A stretch of DNA of 64,000 nt from Methanocorpusculum sp. UBA424 (lineage in GTDB: Archaea > Halobacteriota > Methanomicrobia > Methanomicrobiales > Methanocorpusculaceae): contig DAHC01000015.1 of the NCBI GenBank assembly GCA_002498375.1, positions 1 to 64,000 on the forward strand, in the 5' to 3' direction. Position numbers and translations under genes: made by a program. Below are positions 50,381-59,555 of this stretch, piece after piece; positions within the stretch are counted from its first letter, which is position 1, and each line of letters begins with the position of its first letter. The notes below the pieces were generated by a model, which saw nothing but the letters and a program-made list of their open reading frames with translations, made no database searches and was not told the DNA's origin.

Positions 50381-51673
50381 TCAGAAGGGGATCATCCGAA
50401 GACCTGTGGGTCTTCTGACGATTCCTTCAAATGCATTCGCGGCGACATAGGTCAGCCCTTTTGCAAACGCCTGATCGATGAACTTCTGATCGACGGCTGC
50501 GTCCACAATAATGCCGGCTGCATCGTCATTTAGTTTCGGCAGGATTGTCTTGAGTTCCTGAAGCGAGTAGTCTCCTATGACGCCTGCATCCTCCGCGAGG
50601 ACTCTGCTGCGTCCAGTGTGCTTCATGTACTCGGTGTGTTCCCTGATGGTGCGTGGATTCTCCGGTTTAACCAGAAGAGGTTCGTTTTTTTCTGCCGGCG
50701 CCTCGCTGTGAATTTGTGCAGGTTCTGTGGATATCTGCTCCGGCTGATTCTGGGCTGAAGTATTCGTCTCCTCTTTCTGAAGAATGGGATTCCGTTCCTC
50801 TTCCCCTGCCTCGATCTCGAAGACCAGATCAGAGATCGGTTCGTCTTTTTCGATGTGGTCTTTGAGGACTGACGCAGGAACCTTATTTCTAAGCGATTTG
50901 ACGATCTCCTTGCGGCTCATATCCTCTACACTTCTTCTTCGTGGAGAGAATGCTACGAAGTCGATGTCGGCAACCTGGAGAAGTTCACGTAAAATAAGAT
51001 CTCCTCCACGGTCGCCGTCAACGAAGACGGTGGTGTTTTTCTTATATGACAGATCGATGACCGTATCCGGGACCTTTGTTCCTTCTACCGCTACGGTATT
51101 GTTGATACCGCACTTCAAAAGATTCAACACGTCCGCGCGCCCTTCAACAATGATAATTGAGTCTGAATCCAGAACTGCAGGTCCGGCGGGAAGTCGTTCT
51201 GGTCCGATAGTCGTTATCTTTTCGACTCTGCTTGCCTGTCTGACTTCGGCAAGGATGTCATAGGTGGAGATACCAACCTCATCAAAGGATTCGAGGAGAA
51301 GTTCCTTTGCCCGCTCGACGATCTGCCGGCGTTTGATCGCCCGGAGATCCTCGATGTTCTGAATCCGGATTGCTGCCATACATGGGCCTATGCGGTCTAT
51401 CGTTTCAAGAGCTGCAGCTAATATCGCGGTTTCCGCTCGATCAAGGGAGGATGCGATGTAGCACTCTCCTGCTGTTTTTCCGTGTTTACTGATGATCTGG
51501 ACATCTATCCGGCCGAGTCGTCCGCTCCGCTGCAGATCACGGAGATCGAGCTCTTCTCCGAGAAGGCCCTCGGTCTGGCCGAATATTGCCCCGATCACAT
51601 CGGTTTTTTCGACCACCCCTTCTGCTTCGATATGGATATGAATAAGATATTTGATACTGTCGATTGAATACAT
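50381..51673 (-). CDS. dnaG: DnaG-like primase (archaeal, exosome-associated type)
   Basis: This 430-residue protein has the archaeal DnaG N terminus (KYLIHIHIEAEGVVEKTDVIGAIFGQTEGLLG). A central TOPRIM domain with IIIVEGRADVLNLLKCG and TVFVDGDRGGDL follows, then a variable acidic Glu/Gln-rich linker, and a C-terminal conserved end. In archaea this protein is a subunit of the RNA exosome and has some primase activity; it lacks the bacterial zinc domain. A TATA-like AAATATATCC (minus strand, about 51725-51734) gives a roughly 25-30-nt leader. Confidence 0.94.
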   Translation of the reverse strand: MYSIDSIKYLIHIHIEAEGVVEKTDVIGAIFGQTEGLLGEELDLRDLQRSGRLGRIDVQIISKHGKTAGECYIASSLDRAETAILAAALETIDRIGPCMAAIRIQNIEDLRAIKRRQIVERAKELLLESFDEVGISTYDILAEVRQASRVEKITTIGPERLPAGPAVLDSDSIIIVEGRADVLNLLKCGINNTVAVEGTKVPDTVIDLSYKKNTTVFVDGDRGGDLILRELLQVADIDFVAFSPRRRSVEDMSRKEIVKSLRNKVPASVLKDHIEKDEPISDLVFEIEAGEEERNPILQKEETNTSAQNQPEQISTEPAQIHSEAPAEKNEPLLVKPENPRTIREHTEYMKHTGRSRVLAEDAGVIGDYSLQELKTILPKLNDDAAGIIVDAAVDQKFIDQAFAKGLTYVAANAFEGIVRRPTGLRMIPF

Positions 51674-51771
51674 GTAAAGCCTCCATGGATGTTTGAGTGA
51701 ATGTGATGAAAATCCATAGGTACGGGATATATTTATTCTTCTACTACTTAAGCAACGTGTAGATATTATTG

Positions 51772-52320
51772 TTAGTTAACCTGGTATATTGATCGCGAGA
51801 TAACCTTAGAATAGGAAAGGCTTGACATGTTATTATCAATGATATCGATTTGAAGTTTATCTCCAGGATGGAGAAGCCGATCGTTCAGATCAAAGACCCC
51901 GGAGTTACCAACCTCCCAAACTTCACCTTCAGGTCCGCTACCATAGAGAAGCTGAATCCCAAAATGATTTGTTGAGATAAAATCGTGGGCCTGCAGTGTT
52001 TTGATGATGATATACTGTTTTATATCGTTTATATATATCTCAGCACGATAATCAGAATTCTTGAGAGACTGTGATCCAATATTTTGTAGGGTAACGATGC
52101 TTTCGTACGTTAGTTTGCCACCATCATAATGATTCACAGATATAATCGCTAGAAGCTCCGGTGGTGATTTATTGAGTGGTAGGTCCCATTGTATGTTGAC
52201 GAGTCCCATACAATAGATTGCAAGAAGAGCACAGAGAATTAGAGTTAGGGCGATAATAAGCAGAGTGGCAACAGCGGGAGATACGCCGTCATCATGTTTT
52301 TCCGACAACCGTTGATTCAT
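51772..52320 (-). CDS. Archaeal type IV pilin-like protein
   Basis: This 182-residue protein has a class III (prepilin-type) signal, KHDDGVSPAVATLLIIALTL, with cleavage expected near DDG-VSPAV, then a hydrophobic helix (about 16-40) and a beta-rich extracellular domain. It matches the archaeal pilin N-terminal domain. The gene is AT-rich relative to its neighbours. No pilus assembly ATPase or peptidase gene is in the window, so it may be an accessory surface pilin. Confidence 0.8.
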   Translation of the reverse strand: MNQRLSEKHDDGVSPAVATLLIIALTLILCALLAIYCMGLVNIQWDLPLNKSPPELLAIISVNHYDGGKLTYESIVTLQNIGSQSLKNSDYRAEIYINDIKQYIIIKTLQAHDFISTNHFGIQLLYGSGPEGEVWEVGNSGVFDLNDRLLHPGDKLQIDIIDNNMSSLSYSKVISRSIYQVN

Positions 52321-52529
52321 GACTGAAAAGGTAAGTGTCCCCTGCCATTAACCGAGCCCGTTCATCGTATGCTGTTGCATGTACTCGCGGATCTTTGACC
52401 TGGCAGGAGGCGCCTGTGGCATGTTCTGTTGTCCCGAAACTCATTTCACGCGATCGCGTATTGATCGTATGGGGGCCTAAAACATGTCTGGTATTTTCGG
52501 CACGTTTACTCTGTTTGTTGTATGGGTTC

Positions 52530-53795
52530 TTACTCTTTTCGGCGAAGTTGCTTGGCTTTGGTATTTTTCCACATCTGTCCCCCGCCGCGTGTGAACTCTC
52601 TCTCATGCCAGACAGGCACCCCGCCGATCACCGTTGTTTCCGGAAAGAGACCAGACATACCTTCGTATGGCGTCCATCCGCATTCGCTGTGAAGTGATTC
52701 GCCGGATATCTTTATTGGGGTGTCGGCATACACGGCAAGATCAGCCCGGCTGCCCGGAGTAAGTGAAGGGGCAGGTATGCCGAGTATTCTGCATGGATTT
52801 ATTACCGTTTTTGCAATTACATCGTTCAGGGTGATGGTTCGTTGTTCTACGGCATTCATCAGGAGAGGAAGCATTGTTTCAACACCCGGAACACCGGATG
52901 GGGCTGCGGCTGAGAACGGCTGTGACTTCTCCTGAATTGTATGGGGAGCATGATCGGAGGCAACCACGGGAATTTTTGCAAAGTTTTGGATGAGATGCAG
53001 GCGCTCTTTTTTTGAACGGAGTGGTGGATTCATCTTCCAGAAGGTGTTTTCTGGATATGTCTTTTCATAGGACAAAAACAGATGATGGGGAGCAACTTCG
53101 AAACTTCCTTTGATCGCTTCGAATGCTTCGGCGCCGCTGACATGACAGATATGCAGTTTTGCATTTTTCGGTGCGAGATTCTGAACGAGGCGAATTGTTT
53201 GTATTTCTCCAGAGATTGGACGTGAACGGGCATGCTCGGCAAGGTTATGGATTTCTCCGGGAATAACTTCTTCCGCATGTACGGTCACCAGCATGTTTTG
53301 ATCCGCGATAGTTTTCAGCGAATCCCGGATCACCTCTACGGTAAGGGCACTGCCGTAACTCGACGGAGCGGCAAACATCTCTCCAAATGCAAGAACTCCT
53401 GCCTCCGTGAGGCCTGCGATGTCCGCATGTTCGTTAACTGACCCGTTAATGCCGAAGTGACAGAAGGATTCCTTGGAGGCGAGAGCGGCTCTCTCCAGAA
53501 AGTTTTCGACGGTATCCATCGGGGGAATGGTGTTTGGCTGGTCAACGACCGTAGCCACTCCTCCTGCCGCAGCTGCCTGAGTGCCGGTTTTCCAGGTCTC
53601 TTTAGCGGACTGACTTCCGTCACGCATATGGACATGCATGTCAGTAGCGGCAGGTATGCAGAGCCGGTTTCTGCAGTTAATTACTCTGTCTGCATTTTCG
53701 GAACTGCCGATGTGGGTGATGATCCCCTGATCTATGGAGATGTCTGCGATCCTTCCGTCAGGCAACCGGGCATTTGAAAGAACCAGTTCAGACAT
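52530..53795 (-). CDS. pyrC: Dihydroorotase
   Basis: This 421-residue amidohydrolase closes carbamoyl aspartate to dihydroorotate in UMP synthesis. The metal motif is ATDMHVHMRDGS, with VDQPNTIPP, LHICHVSGAEA and ASDHAPHT providing further ligands. The C terminus (PVWHEREFTRGGG) is typical. It begins 3 bp after hypE, so it is at the end of the hypCAE transcript. Confidence 0.94.
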   Translation of the reverse strand: MSELVLSNARLPDGRIADISIDQGIITHIGSSENADRVINCRNRLCIPAATDMHVHMRDGSQSAKETWKTGTQAAAAGGVATVVDQPNTIPPMDTVENFLERAALASKESFCHFGINGSVNEHADIAGLTEAGVLAFGEMFAAPSSYGSALTVEVIRDSLKTIADQNMLVTVHAEEVIPGEIHNLAEHARSRPISGEIQTIRLVQNLAPKNAKLHICHVSGAEAFEAIKGSFEVAPHHLFLSYEKTYPENTFWKMNPPLRSKKERLHLIQNFAKIPVVASDHAPHTIQEKSQPFSAAAPSGVPGVETMLPLLMNAVEQRTITLNDVIAKTVINPCRILGIPAPSLTPGSRADLAVYADTPIKISGESLHSECGWTPYEGMSGLFPETTVIGGVPVWHEREFTRGGGQMWKNTKAKQLRRKE

Positions 53796-53798
53796 TTT

Positions 53799-54824
53799 TC
53801 AGCAAACTCTTGGAACCGGATCGCCAAGAGGCGGTTCGATGAATCGTTCGCCGCCGATCCTTGTCTGCATGACGACGCCTGACCCTTCGACCACTTCGCC
53901 GATGATCGCAGCATTTTTCCCGTAGGGGTGTTTTTTCAGGGCGGCAAGCACGCGGTCTGCCGCTTCGGGAGCAACGCCCATCACGCATTTCCCTTCGTTT
54001 GCGACCTGCAGAGGATCAATCCCGAGAAGGGATCCAGCTGAGGCAACGCTTTCCCTGATGGGAACGGTCTCTTCGTGTACTACGACTTTTACCTCGGCTT
54101 TGCGTGCCATCTCATTGATACACGCCGCAAAACCTCCACGGGTCGGATCCTTCATTGCGTGAATGTTATCTGTTCCGGCTGCCTTCATCGCCGCATCGAT
54201 CATCTTCCAGAGCGGGGCAACGTCGGACTTCAGCTGATCGCCAAGATCGAAACCTTCTCTAAAGGAAACGATGGCGAGTCCGTGATCGCCGAGCGTACCG
54301 GATACGATGATTTTGTCTCCGACAGAGAGATTTTTGTCACGAATCAGGAACCCTTCGTCCTCGATCACGCCGACCCCTGCCGTGTTGATCACGATCCCGT
54401 CAAGACTTCCTTTCTCAACGACTTTCGTATCGCCGGTGATGACCGCTGCGCCGACTTCGCCTAGGGCATCATCCATCGAAGCAACGATTTTTTCGAGATC
54501 AGTGATGGGGAATCCTTCTTCAATGACCATTGCACAGGTCAGGGCGATCGGCCGTGCGCCCATCACGGAAAGATCATTGACCGTTCCTGAGACCGCGACC
54601 CTGCCGATGTCCCCGCCCGGGAAAAAGATTGGTTTGACCACGTGTGAGTCGGTAGTTAAAACGACGGTTTTTCCGCCGACGGTGAATGTCGATCCGTCAT
54701 CCAGTGATTCAAGTCCTATTCCGCCGGCATTATTGTTTTTGAATGCCGTGAGTGTCTGGAGAAGTTCTCCCATGACCTCCCCGCCGGCTCCGTGCATCAT
54801 ATTTACTTCAGTATCTTTTTTCAT
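53799..54824 (-). CDS. hypE: Hydrogenase maturation protein HypE
   Basis: This 341-residue protein dehydrates a carbamoylated C-terminal cysteine to make the thiocyanate from which the cyanide ligands of [NiFe] hydrogenases derive. The C terminus PRVC carries that cysteine. MMHGAGGEVM, TTDSHVVKPIFFPGGDIG and MKDPTRGG are the conserved ATP-site motifs. It overlaps hypA by 4 nt. Confidence 0.96.
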   Translation of the reverse strand: MKKDTEVNMMHGAGGEVMGELLQTLTAFKNNNAGGIGLESLDDGSTFTVGGKTVVLTTDSHVVKPIFFPGGDIGRVAVSGTVNDLSVMGARPIALTCAMVIEEGFPITDLEKIVASMDDALGEVGAAVITGDTKVVEKGSLDGIVINTAGVGVIEDEGFLIRDKNLSVGDKIIVSGTLGDHGLAIVSFREGFDLGDQLKSDVAPLWKMIDAAMKAAGTDNIHAMKDPTRGGFAACINEMARKAEVKVVVHEETVPIRESVASAGSLLGIDPLQVANEGKCVMGVAPEAADRVLAALKKHPYGKNAAIIGEVVEGSGVVMQTRIGGERFIEPPLGDPVPRVC

Positions 54825-55165
54825 GCTGATTCACCTGTTTCGATCTCAAGATTCTTGACGACGATCTCTCTTCCCTGGACCATATGGGGCAGTTTCCCGC
54901 AGTTGGGACATACAAAGATTTCCGGCCCCTTATACCCGCAGGCACACTCGGCTATAGGAAGAATGGTATTAAAAACGAGTTTTGTCTCTGCAAAGATCGG
55001 GTCGTCAGTGATAAAAGTCCGGAACATGAACTCCACCTGATCGGGGTTTACCATCGCCATGGATCCGACATCCACATAAATGGTTTTTACCAGTTTTGCG
55101 TGATTCTCTTCGGCAGCCCGCTTTGAGGTCACATAAACGTCATAGGCAATGCCGGATTCATGCAT
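54821..55165 (-). CDS. hypA: Hydrogenase nickel-insertion protein HypA
   Basis: This 114-residue protein starts at the ATG at 55165, which gives the obligatory MHE N terminus whose His2 binds nickel. The zinc site is CACGYKGPEIFVCPNCG near residues 74-91. Slightly longer than bacterial HypA, as is usual in methanogens. Overlaps hypC by 8 nt and hypE by 4 nt. Confidence 0.95.
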   Translation of the reverse strand: MHESGIAYDVYVTSKRAAEENHAKLVKTIYVDVGSMAMVNPDQVEFMFRTFITDDPIFAETKLVFNTILPIAECACGYKGPEIFVCPNCGKLPHMVQGREIVVKNLEIETGESA

Positions 55166-55394
55166 GGTCCGCTTCTTCCATCGCTTTGTAGACTTCTTTA
55201 AACAGTTCCCGCGTTTCCAAACCTTCCTCGCGCGAAAGCCGCTGGATGGCAAATCCTACATGTACAAGAACGAACTCGCCGACTTTTACGTCAACCAGAT
55301 CGATGCGGACCTCCTGCTGGAGTTCGCCGTAATCAACGAGTGCGACATTTCCGTCGCGGATTTCTAGAATTTCTGCGGGAACTGCAATACACAT
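55158..55394 (-). CDS. hypC: Hydrogenase assembly chaperone HypC
   Basis: This 78-residue chaperone begins MCIAVPAEILEI; Cys2 carries the Fe(CN)2CO group during cluster assembly. VGEFVLVHVGFAIQRLSREE is the conserved second motif. First gene of hypC-hypA-hypE-pyrC, all overlapping or nearly so. Confidence 0.96.
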   Translation of the reverse strand: MCIAVPAEILEIRDGNVALVDYGELQQEVRIDLVDVKVGEFVLVHVGFAIQRLSREEGLETRELFKEVYKAMEEADHA

Positions 55395-55455
55395 ATGAAA
55401 GTATATTGGTCGATAAGAGTGATAAAGAAAGCGAAAAGAGACCGGTTCAAAATGG

Positions 55456-55539
55456 CGCCGAGAGGGAGATTTGAACTCCCGAGGTATTACTACCAGAGGC
55501 TTTCAAGGCCACCGCCTTTCCGGACTAGACTATCTCGGC
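55456..55539 (-). tRNA. tRNA-Ser (anticodon TGA)
   Basis: On the minus strand an 84-nt class II tRNA has acceptor GCCGAGA/TCTCGGC with discriminator G (a serine identity element), anticodon loop CTTGAAA (anticodon TGA), a long variable arm (TGGTAGTAATACC) and T arm GGGAGTTCAAATCTCCC. One position of the anticodon stem appears unpaired (T-T). TATA-like CTATTTTTAC lies about 32-41 bp upstream. CCA is not encoded. Confidence 0.93.
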
Positions 55540-55607
55540 TCCGGACCTTATGATATTTGTCGTTGAGGTAAAAATAGGTTGTGTGTTGCTGACCGGATAA
55601 CCGGGGA

Positions 55608-56801
55608 TCATTCATTGAGTATTTTTTGAAAAATTTCTCCGTCCTTTGCGATCCAGAGTTTCGCCGAAAGAACTGCTTCCTGAATGAGTTTATCCATGTC
55701 TAATTTATGTTCTTCGGATTCGATAAGCTCCTGAGCGGAGCGGGTCGCCGGTTTTTTTGGGACCGCGAGGCATCCGGTATTGCCGGGACTTTCGTGATAG
55801 GTCCCGATTTTCCTGGATATTGCTATGGTCTCTTCCTTGTCATAGGTGAGAAGCGGTCTCAGAATCGGAAGTTTGATAGATGCGGTGATCACACCCATGT
55901 TCTGCAGTGTCTGGGATGCTACCTGTCCGAGATTCTCTCCCGAGACGACTGCCTCCATTTTATTCAGCTCAGCTACGCCTTCTGCTACCCGCATCATGAA
56001 TCTTTTACAGAACAGACAGGTATAATGCTGGTCGCAGGAGGCCGTCATCGCATCGAAGAACGGCTCAAGGTTTACTATCCAGAGAGGCAGGCCCCTTCCC
56101 GGGCACCAGGTGGACAGGATCCTGGCATTGTCCATTGCCAGGCTTCGCGTGGCAGGTCCCGCCCATCTTCCGCCGTCCATGAAGACTGCGGACATCACTA
56201 CTCCCCGTTTCATCATAAGCCATGCGGCGACAGGCGAGTCGATGCCTGCTGAGAGAAGGACCACTGCTCGTCCTGCTGTTCCAAGGGGGAGACCACCCTG
56301 TCCCGTGATCCGTTCATCGTAGACGATCCCGCCGTATTCACGCGCCTCGACAAAGATCTCATACTCAGGATCATCCAGATCGACGACGAAGTCCGGGATC
56401 TTTTCCCAGATCACATCGGCGATCATGCCGGCAAGCTGCTGACTGGTGAATCCGCTCACATGCTGGCGCCGGGCTCTGACCGCAAAGCGCATACCGGATT
56501 TGAGTTTTTTCTCGGCAAACTTCAGGGCGGTTTGTGCCATGTCTTCGGGACGGTTTGTGGTCGTTTCGCAGATACTGACGTCAACGATTCCAAATATCCT
56601 CGATACAACCGGCGCGATTCTTTCGGCATCGCCGTAGATCAGGATCCGTCCCCGGTATTCTTCTAACGTGTGTGGGATCTCCTGCGTATCCAGAGCGGCT
56701 TTGATATTCCGCGTTAGCGCGAGCATGAACTGTTTTTTTACCGGTTCGCTCTTGAGCCAGAGTTCTCCGATCCGAACCATTACGGCTGTATTCTGTTCCA
56801 T
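55608..56801 (-). CDS. thiI: tRNA 4-thiouridine synthetase ThiI
   Basis: This 397-residue protein has a ferredoxin-like plus THUMP N terminus (about 1-165) and a PP-loop ATPase (VLLSAGIDSPVAAWLMM, about 179-195). The methanogen-type CxxC in HYTCLFCKRFMM replaces the rhodanese domain of bacterial ThiI and may hold the sulfur or an Fe-S cluster. It thiolates U8 of tRNA. The start overlaps larE by 22 nt. Confidence 0.93.
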   Translation of the reverse strand: MEQNTAVMVRIGELWLKSEPVKKQFMLALTRNIKAALDTQEIPHTLEEYRGRILIYGDAERIAPVVSRIFGIVDVSICETTTNRPEDMAQTALKFAEKKLKSGMRFAVRARRQHVSGFTSQQLAGMIADVIWEKIPDFVVDLDDPEYEIFVEAREYGGIVYDERITGQGGLPLGTAGRAVVLLSAGIDSPVAAWLMMKRGVVMSAVFMDGGRWAGPATRSLAMDNARILSTWCPGRGLPLWIVNLEPFFDAMTASCDQHYTCLFCKRFMMRVAEGVAELNKMEAVVSGENLGQVASQTLQNMGVITASIKLPILRPLLTYDKEETIAISRKIGTYHESPGNTGCLAVPKKPATRSAQELIESEEHKLDMDKLIQEAVLSAKLWIAKDGEIFQKILNE

Positions 56802-57538
56802 GAGTTTTCTCCTCCTGTTTTGTATTCTGTGAACGCTATCGTGGAAAACCCGAAGGCCTTCAAATCATCCGTGTATAATTCTGCATTGGCCATCTCATTT
56901 TTTTCGGTTTCGATGACGGCACGTCCTGAAGATAGGCGTACCCTCAGCATCCCTATGATTCCTTTCTTCCGCAGGAAAGACTCAGAGTCTGCGATCTTTT
57001 TCAGGTCGTCTTCTGTGATCTCTTCGCCGAATGGTATCCGCGTGGCGAGACACGATGATGAGGGAATTACCGGGACACCAAGCTCTTTTGCGAGTGCGTA
57101 TATTTCCTGTTTTCCAATGCCTGCCAGGGCAAACGGACTGACAACCCCAAACTCCTCCAGGGCTTTTCTCCCGGGCCGGTCTTCTGTCAAGTCGTCTGCA
57201 TGTGTTCCGTCACAGACCGTTCTTCCGTCGGCTTCTTCAAACATTTTTGTCAGGATCTTTTTTTTACAGATGTAACACCGGTCCGGCGGGTTGAACCGCA
57301 GACGGTCATCGGACATGACCAAAACGTCAATGGCTTTCCACTCCACACCGAGCTTTCGTGCGCACTCTTCTGCCCGCGCGGACTCTTCGGGCGCAGTGAA
57401 TTCAGATCGGATCGTGACGGCAGAAACCGGCAGTCCTTCTCTTACGAATGCAGCGAGCAGCGTCATACTGTCGGTTCCCCCGGAGAGGGCGACGACCGCT
57501 GGCGAATTTTTTTTCAGGATCTCAGATAATGTCGTCAT
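56780..57538 (-). CDS. larE: LarE-family ATP-dependent sulfur transferase
   Basis: This 252-residue PP-loop enzyme has VALSGGTDSMTLLAAF, NPPDRCYICKK and SSSCLATRIPFG. The three cysteines in these last two motifs fit LarE forms that bind a [4Fe-4S] cluster and transfer sulfur catalytically rather than sacrificing a cysteine. LarE installs sulfur on the nickel-pincer nucleotide with LarB and LarC, which are not in this window. Its 22-nt overlap with thiI and position after cca raise the chance of an RNA or shared sulfur role. Confidence 0.9.
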   Translation of the reverse strand: MTTLSEILKKNSPAVVALSGGTDSMTLLAAFVREGLPVSAVTIRSEFTAPEESARAEECARKLGVEWKAIDVLVMSDDRLRFNPPDRCYICKKKILTKMFEEADGRTVCDGTHADDLTEDRPGRKALEEFGVVSPFALAGIGKQEIYALAKELGVPVIPSSSCLATRIPFGEEITEDDLKKIADSESFLRKKGIIGMLRVRLSSGRAVIETEKNEMANAELYTDDLKAFGFSTIAFTEYKTGGENSWNRIQP

Positions 57539-57540
57539 AG

Positions 57541-58926
57541 TTATATTCCTCGCAGTTTTCTGACCGCATGGGAGCTTTTTGCAAAGTATGCCGAAAGGAA
57601 GAAGGTGAATTCAGGAGACCATATATCTTCGTTTTTGAGTATAGTGTATCCTTCCTCCATCGATATTCTGACATGTTTTCCAATCGATCCGGAGAGGATC
57701 ATCTGCTTATCAGCCAGGAGATCGGATGCATGTCTGTATTTGCGTTCAACCTCGGTATAATACCGGTCTTCACTGATCCAAGGTCCGGCAAAAGGATTTT
57801 CCCGAAGGTATTTTTCCACGAATTTGTCCGCGTTGTCGTGAACCCAAACCGGGGGTCCGTTTCTAAGCGTGATCGCCGGCAGGTCGGCAACCAGCAGTTC
57901 GAAGAGGATAAGGCAGTGATCTGCCCCCATAGCCACTTCCGCTCGATGAACGTGGAAGTCTTCGGCAGTCAGCTGATTTCTGATGGACTCCATCGTTTTT
58001 CTCAACTGAGGAACGACGGTGTCGGGGACATATGCGGGTGTTTTGAATGACAATGCCAGCATTGCTGTCTTTCTCTTCTCCAGCGTTTCTGCGAACTCCT
58101 CTTTTGAAATCGAGGTTGGTGAGTCCGGAGTGAAGTAGCAGGAATCGGGTCTCGCACAGTAGTCTCTGGCGAGTTCCATGAATTCGGAGAACCGTGTAGG
58201 GGTCAGTGCCGCAGCTACGTTTCTGGATTTATCGGTCGGGTCAATGACGATTAATGGTTCGGAGAAGAGTTTTCGAATCGTTTTTTTGTCTGGATAGAAC
58301 CCCTCGATATCGATGACTTCTCCGTAGCGGAATTTAGCAGCGGCCTGAAGCAGCGCGTTGAATCCACCGTATGCAAGGACAAGCAGTTCGCAGAGGTATC
58401 CGGAGAATCCTCCGGTCATATGATCCGATCCGTATACACCTCCTCCTTTTGCAAACTGTTTCATAAGGAGCACGTCGTCCTGAAGGCCGCCTATTCGGTC
58501 AAGCAGATATCGTGTGTGGAATGGGGTTCGGTCAACGGCGCATTTCATCTCGGCGGTGGATTCTACGTGATAGCAGGGGACCAGGTCCACATCGAATCCT
58601 TCGATAACGGCATTCAGGTATGGGTGTTCTGCGTATTTTTCCTCGGATGATCCGTTGAATTTATCCACGACGCTGTATGCAGCGGCAAGTCCTTTTTCCT
58701 GCAGTTCTTCCCTTGAAAGGGTAGGGGAAAACAGCATGAAAATATCTATGTCTTTGTCGCCCCGCACCCATGTTCCGCGGGCCACTGATCCCGTCATCAT
58801 GGCCGGAACGCCGGCGATCTCTCTCACGGCTTCGATGAGTTTTTGCCCCATCTCAAGAACTTCGCGCCGCTCCTCTTCCGTGGGCCGGATATTTTGTAAT
58901 ACTTCCTCCTCAATTGAATTTCTCAT
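57541..58926 (-). CDS. cca: CCA-adding enzyme (archaeal class I)
   Basis: This 461-residue nucleotidyltransferase adds CCA to tRNA 3' ends. It starts at the ATG at 58926 after GGTGAAGTT; longer frames overlap thpR further. The catalytic motif is TGSVARGTWVRGDKDIDIFMLF with the later Asp in GFDVDLVPCY, and archaeal class I features follow (MKQFAKGGGVYGSDHMTGGFSGYLCELLVL). None of the three tRNA genes in this window encodes CCA, consistent with need for this enzyme. It overlaps thpR by 4 nt. Confidence 0.95.
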   Translation of the reverse strand: MRNSIEEEVLQNIRPTEEERREVLEMGQKLIEAVREIAGVPAMMTGSVARGTWVRGDKDIDIFMLFSPTLSREELQEKGLAAAYSVVDKFNGSSEEKYAEHPYLNAVIEGFDVDLVPCYHVESTAEMKCAVDRTPFHTRYLLDRIGGLQDDVLLMKQFAKGGGVYGSDHMTGGFSGYLCELLVLAYGGFNALLQAAAKFRYGEVIDIEGFYPDKKTIRKLFSEPLIVIDPTDKSRNVAAALTPTRFSEFMELARDYCARPDSCYFTPDSPTSISKEEFAETLEKRKTAMLALSFKTPAYVPDTVVPQLRKTMESIRNQLTAEDFHVHRAEVAMGADHCLILFELLVADLPAITLRNGPPVWVHDNADKFVEKYLRENPFAGPWISEDRYYTEVERKYRHASDLLADKQMILSGSIGKHVRISMEEGYTILKNEDIWSPEFTFFLSAYFAKSSHAVRKLRGI

Positions 58927-59453
58927 AACTTCACCCGGGCAAGTGTTGTATATATGGATCCCCGCGGGGTTAATGTGCTCTGTTTTAGGAGGATTTCTTC
59001 TATCATGCATGTACCAAATTCAGCATTGCTCAGCGCATCCGTTTTTTTCTGGAGATCCGGTGCGTACTCCTTGATCCGGGCAAGGGTAATGTGAGGAGAG
59101 AACGGGCGTGCTTCTTTGGGAAACCCAAGCGGGAGCAGAAGTCCGTCGATCTGTCTTGCAATATCCGCACAGCATCCCTGATCGGTAACTTCAGCTTTGA
59201 TGACCCGCCGTCCAAACGTACTGACCCGTGCTGCCTGCAGCTGGAACGGGGCGCTCTTCACTTTTTCCAGAGCTCCCGCGATTTTCGGAATTTTTGTCTC
59301 AGGAATCTCTCCAAGAAACTTCAGGGTTATATGCATTTGATCCGAGTTCGGCAGAGTCAGTCGTGCCTCCGACCCGCGAAGCGACATCCCGACCATCTCC
59401 AGCCTATCTCTTATCTCCTTTGCAGGTTCAACTGCAATAAATACCCGTGCCAT
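58923..59453 (-). CDS. thpR: RNA 2',3'-cyclic phosphodiesterase
   Basis: This 176-residue 2H phosphoesterase starts at the ATG at 59453 (MARVFIAVEPAKEIRDRL). Both catalytic HxT motifs are present: MHITLKFLGE and SPHITLARIKEY. It opens 2',3'-cyclic ends or acts as a 2'-5' RNA ligase on tRNA halves. First gene of thpR-cca-larE-thiI, all overlapping or adjacent. Confidence 0.93.
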   Translation of the reverse strand: MARVFIAVEPAKEIRDRLEMVGMSLRGSEARLTLPNSDQMHITLKFLGEIPETKIPKIAGALEKVKSAPFQLQAARVSTFGRRVIKAEVTDQGCCADIARQIDGLLLPLGFPKEARPFSPHITLARIKEYAPDLQKKTDALSNAEFGTCMIEEILLKQSTLTPRGSIYTTLARVKL

Positions 59454-59555
59454 TCTTGGAGAATATTTGCATCTCATGTATTATGATAGTTACATTCATT
59501 CTGTACATCAGGCACCCACCATTCTATAACCTCATAACACGCATATGTATGAAGA

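Noticed and set aside
52292..52606. A 104-codon minus-strand frame between pyrC and the pilin gene
   Set aside because: It starts inside pyrC and overlaps the pilin start; no motif or ribosome site supports it. The 52321-52529 gap holds nothing else I can name.
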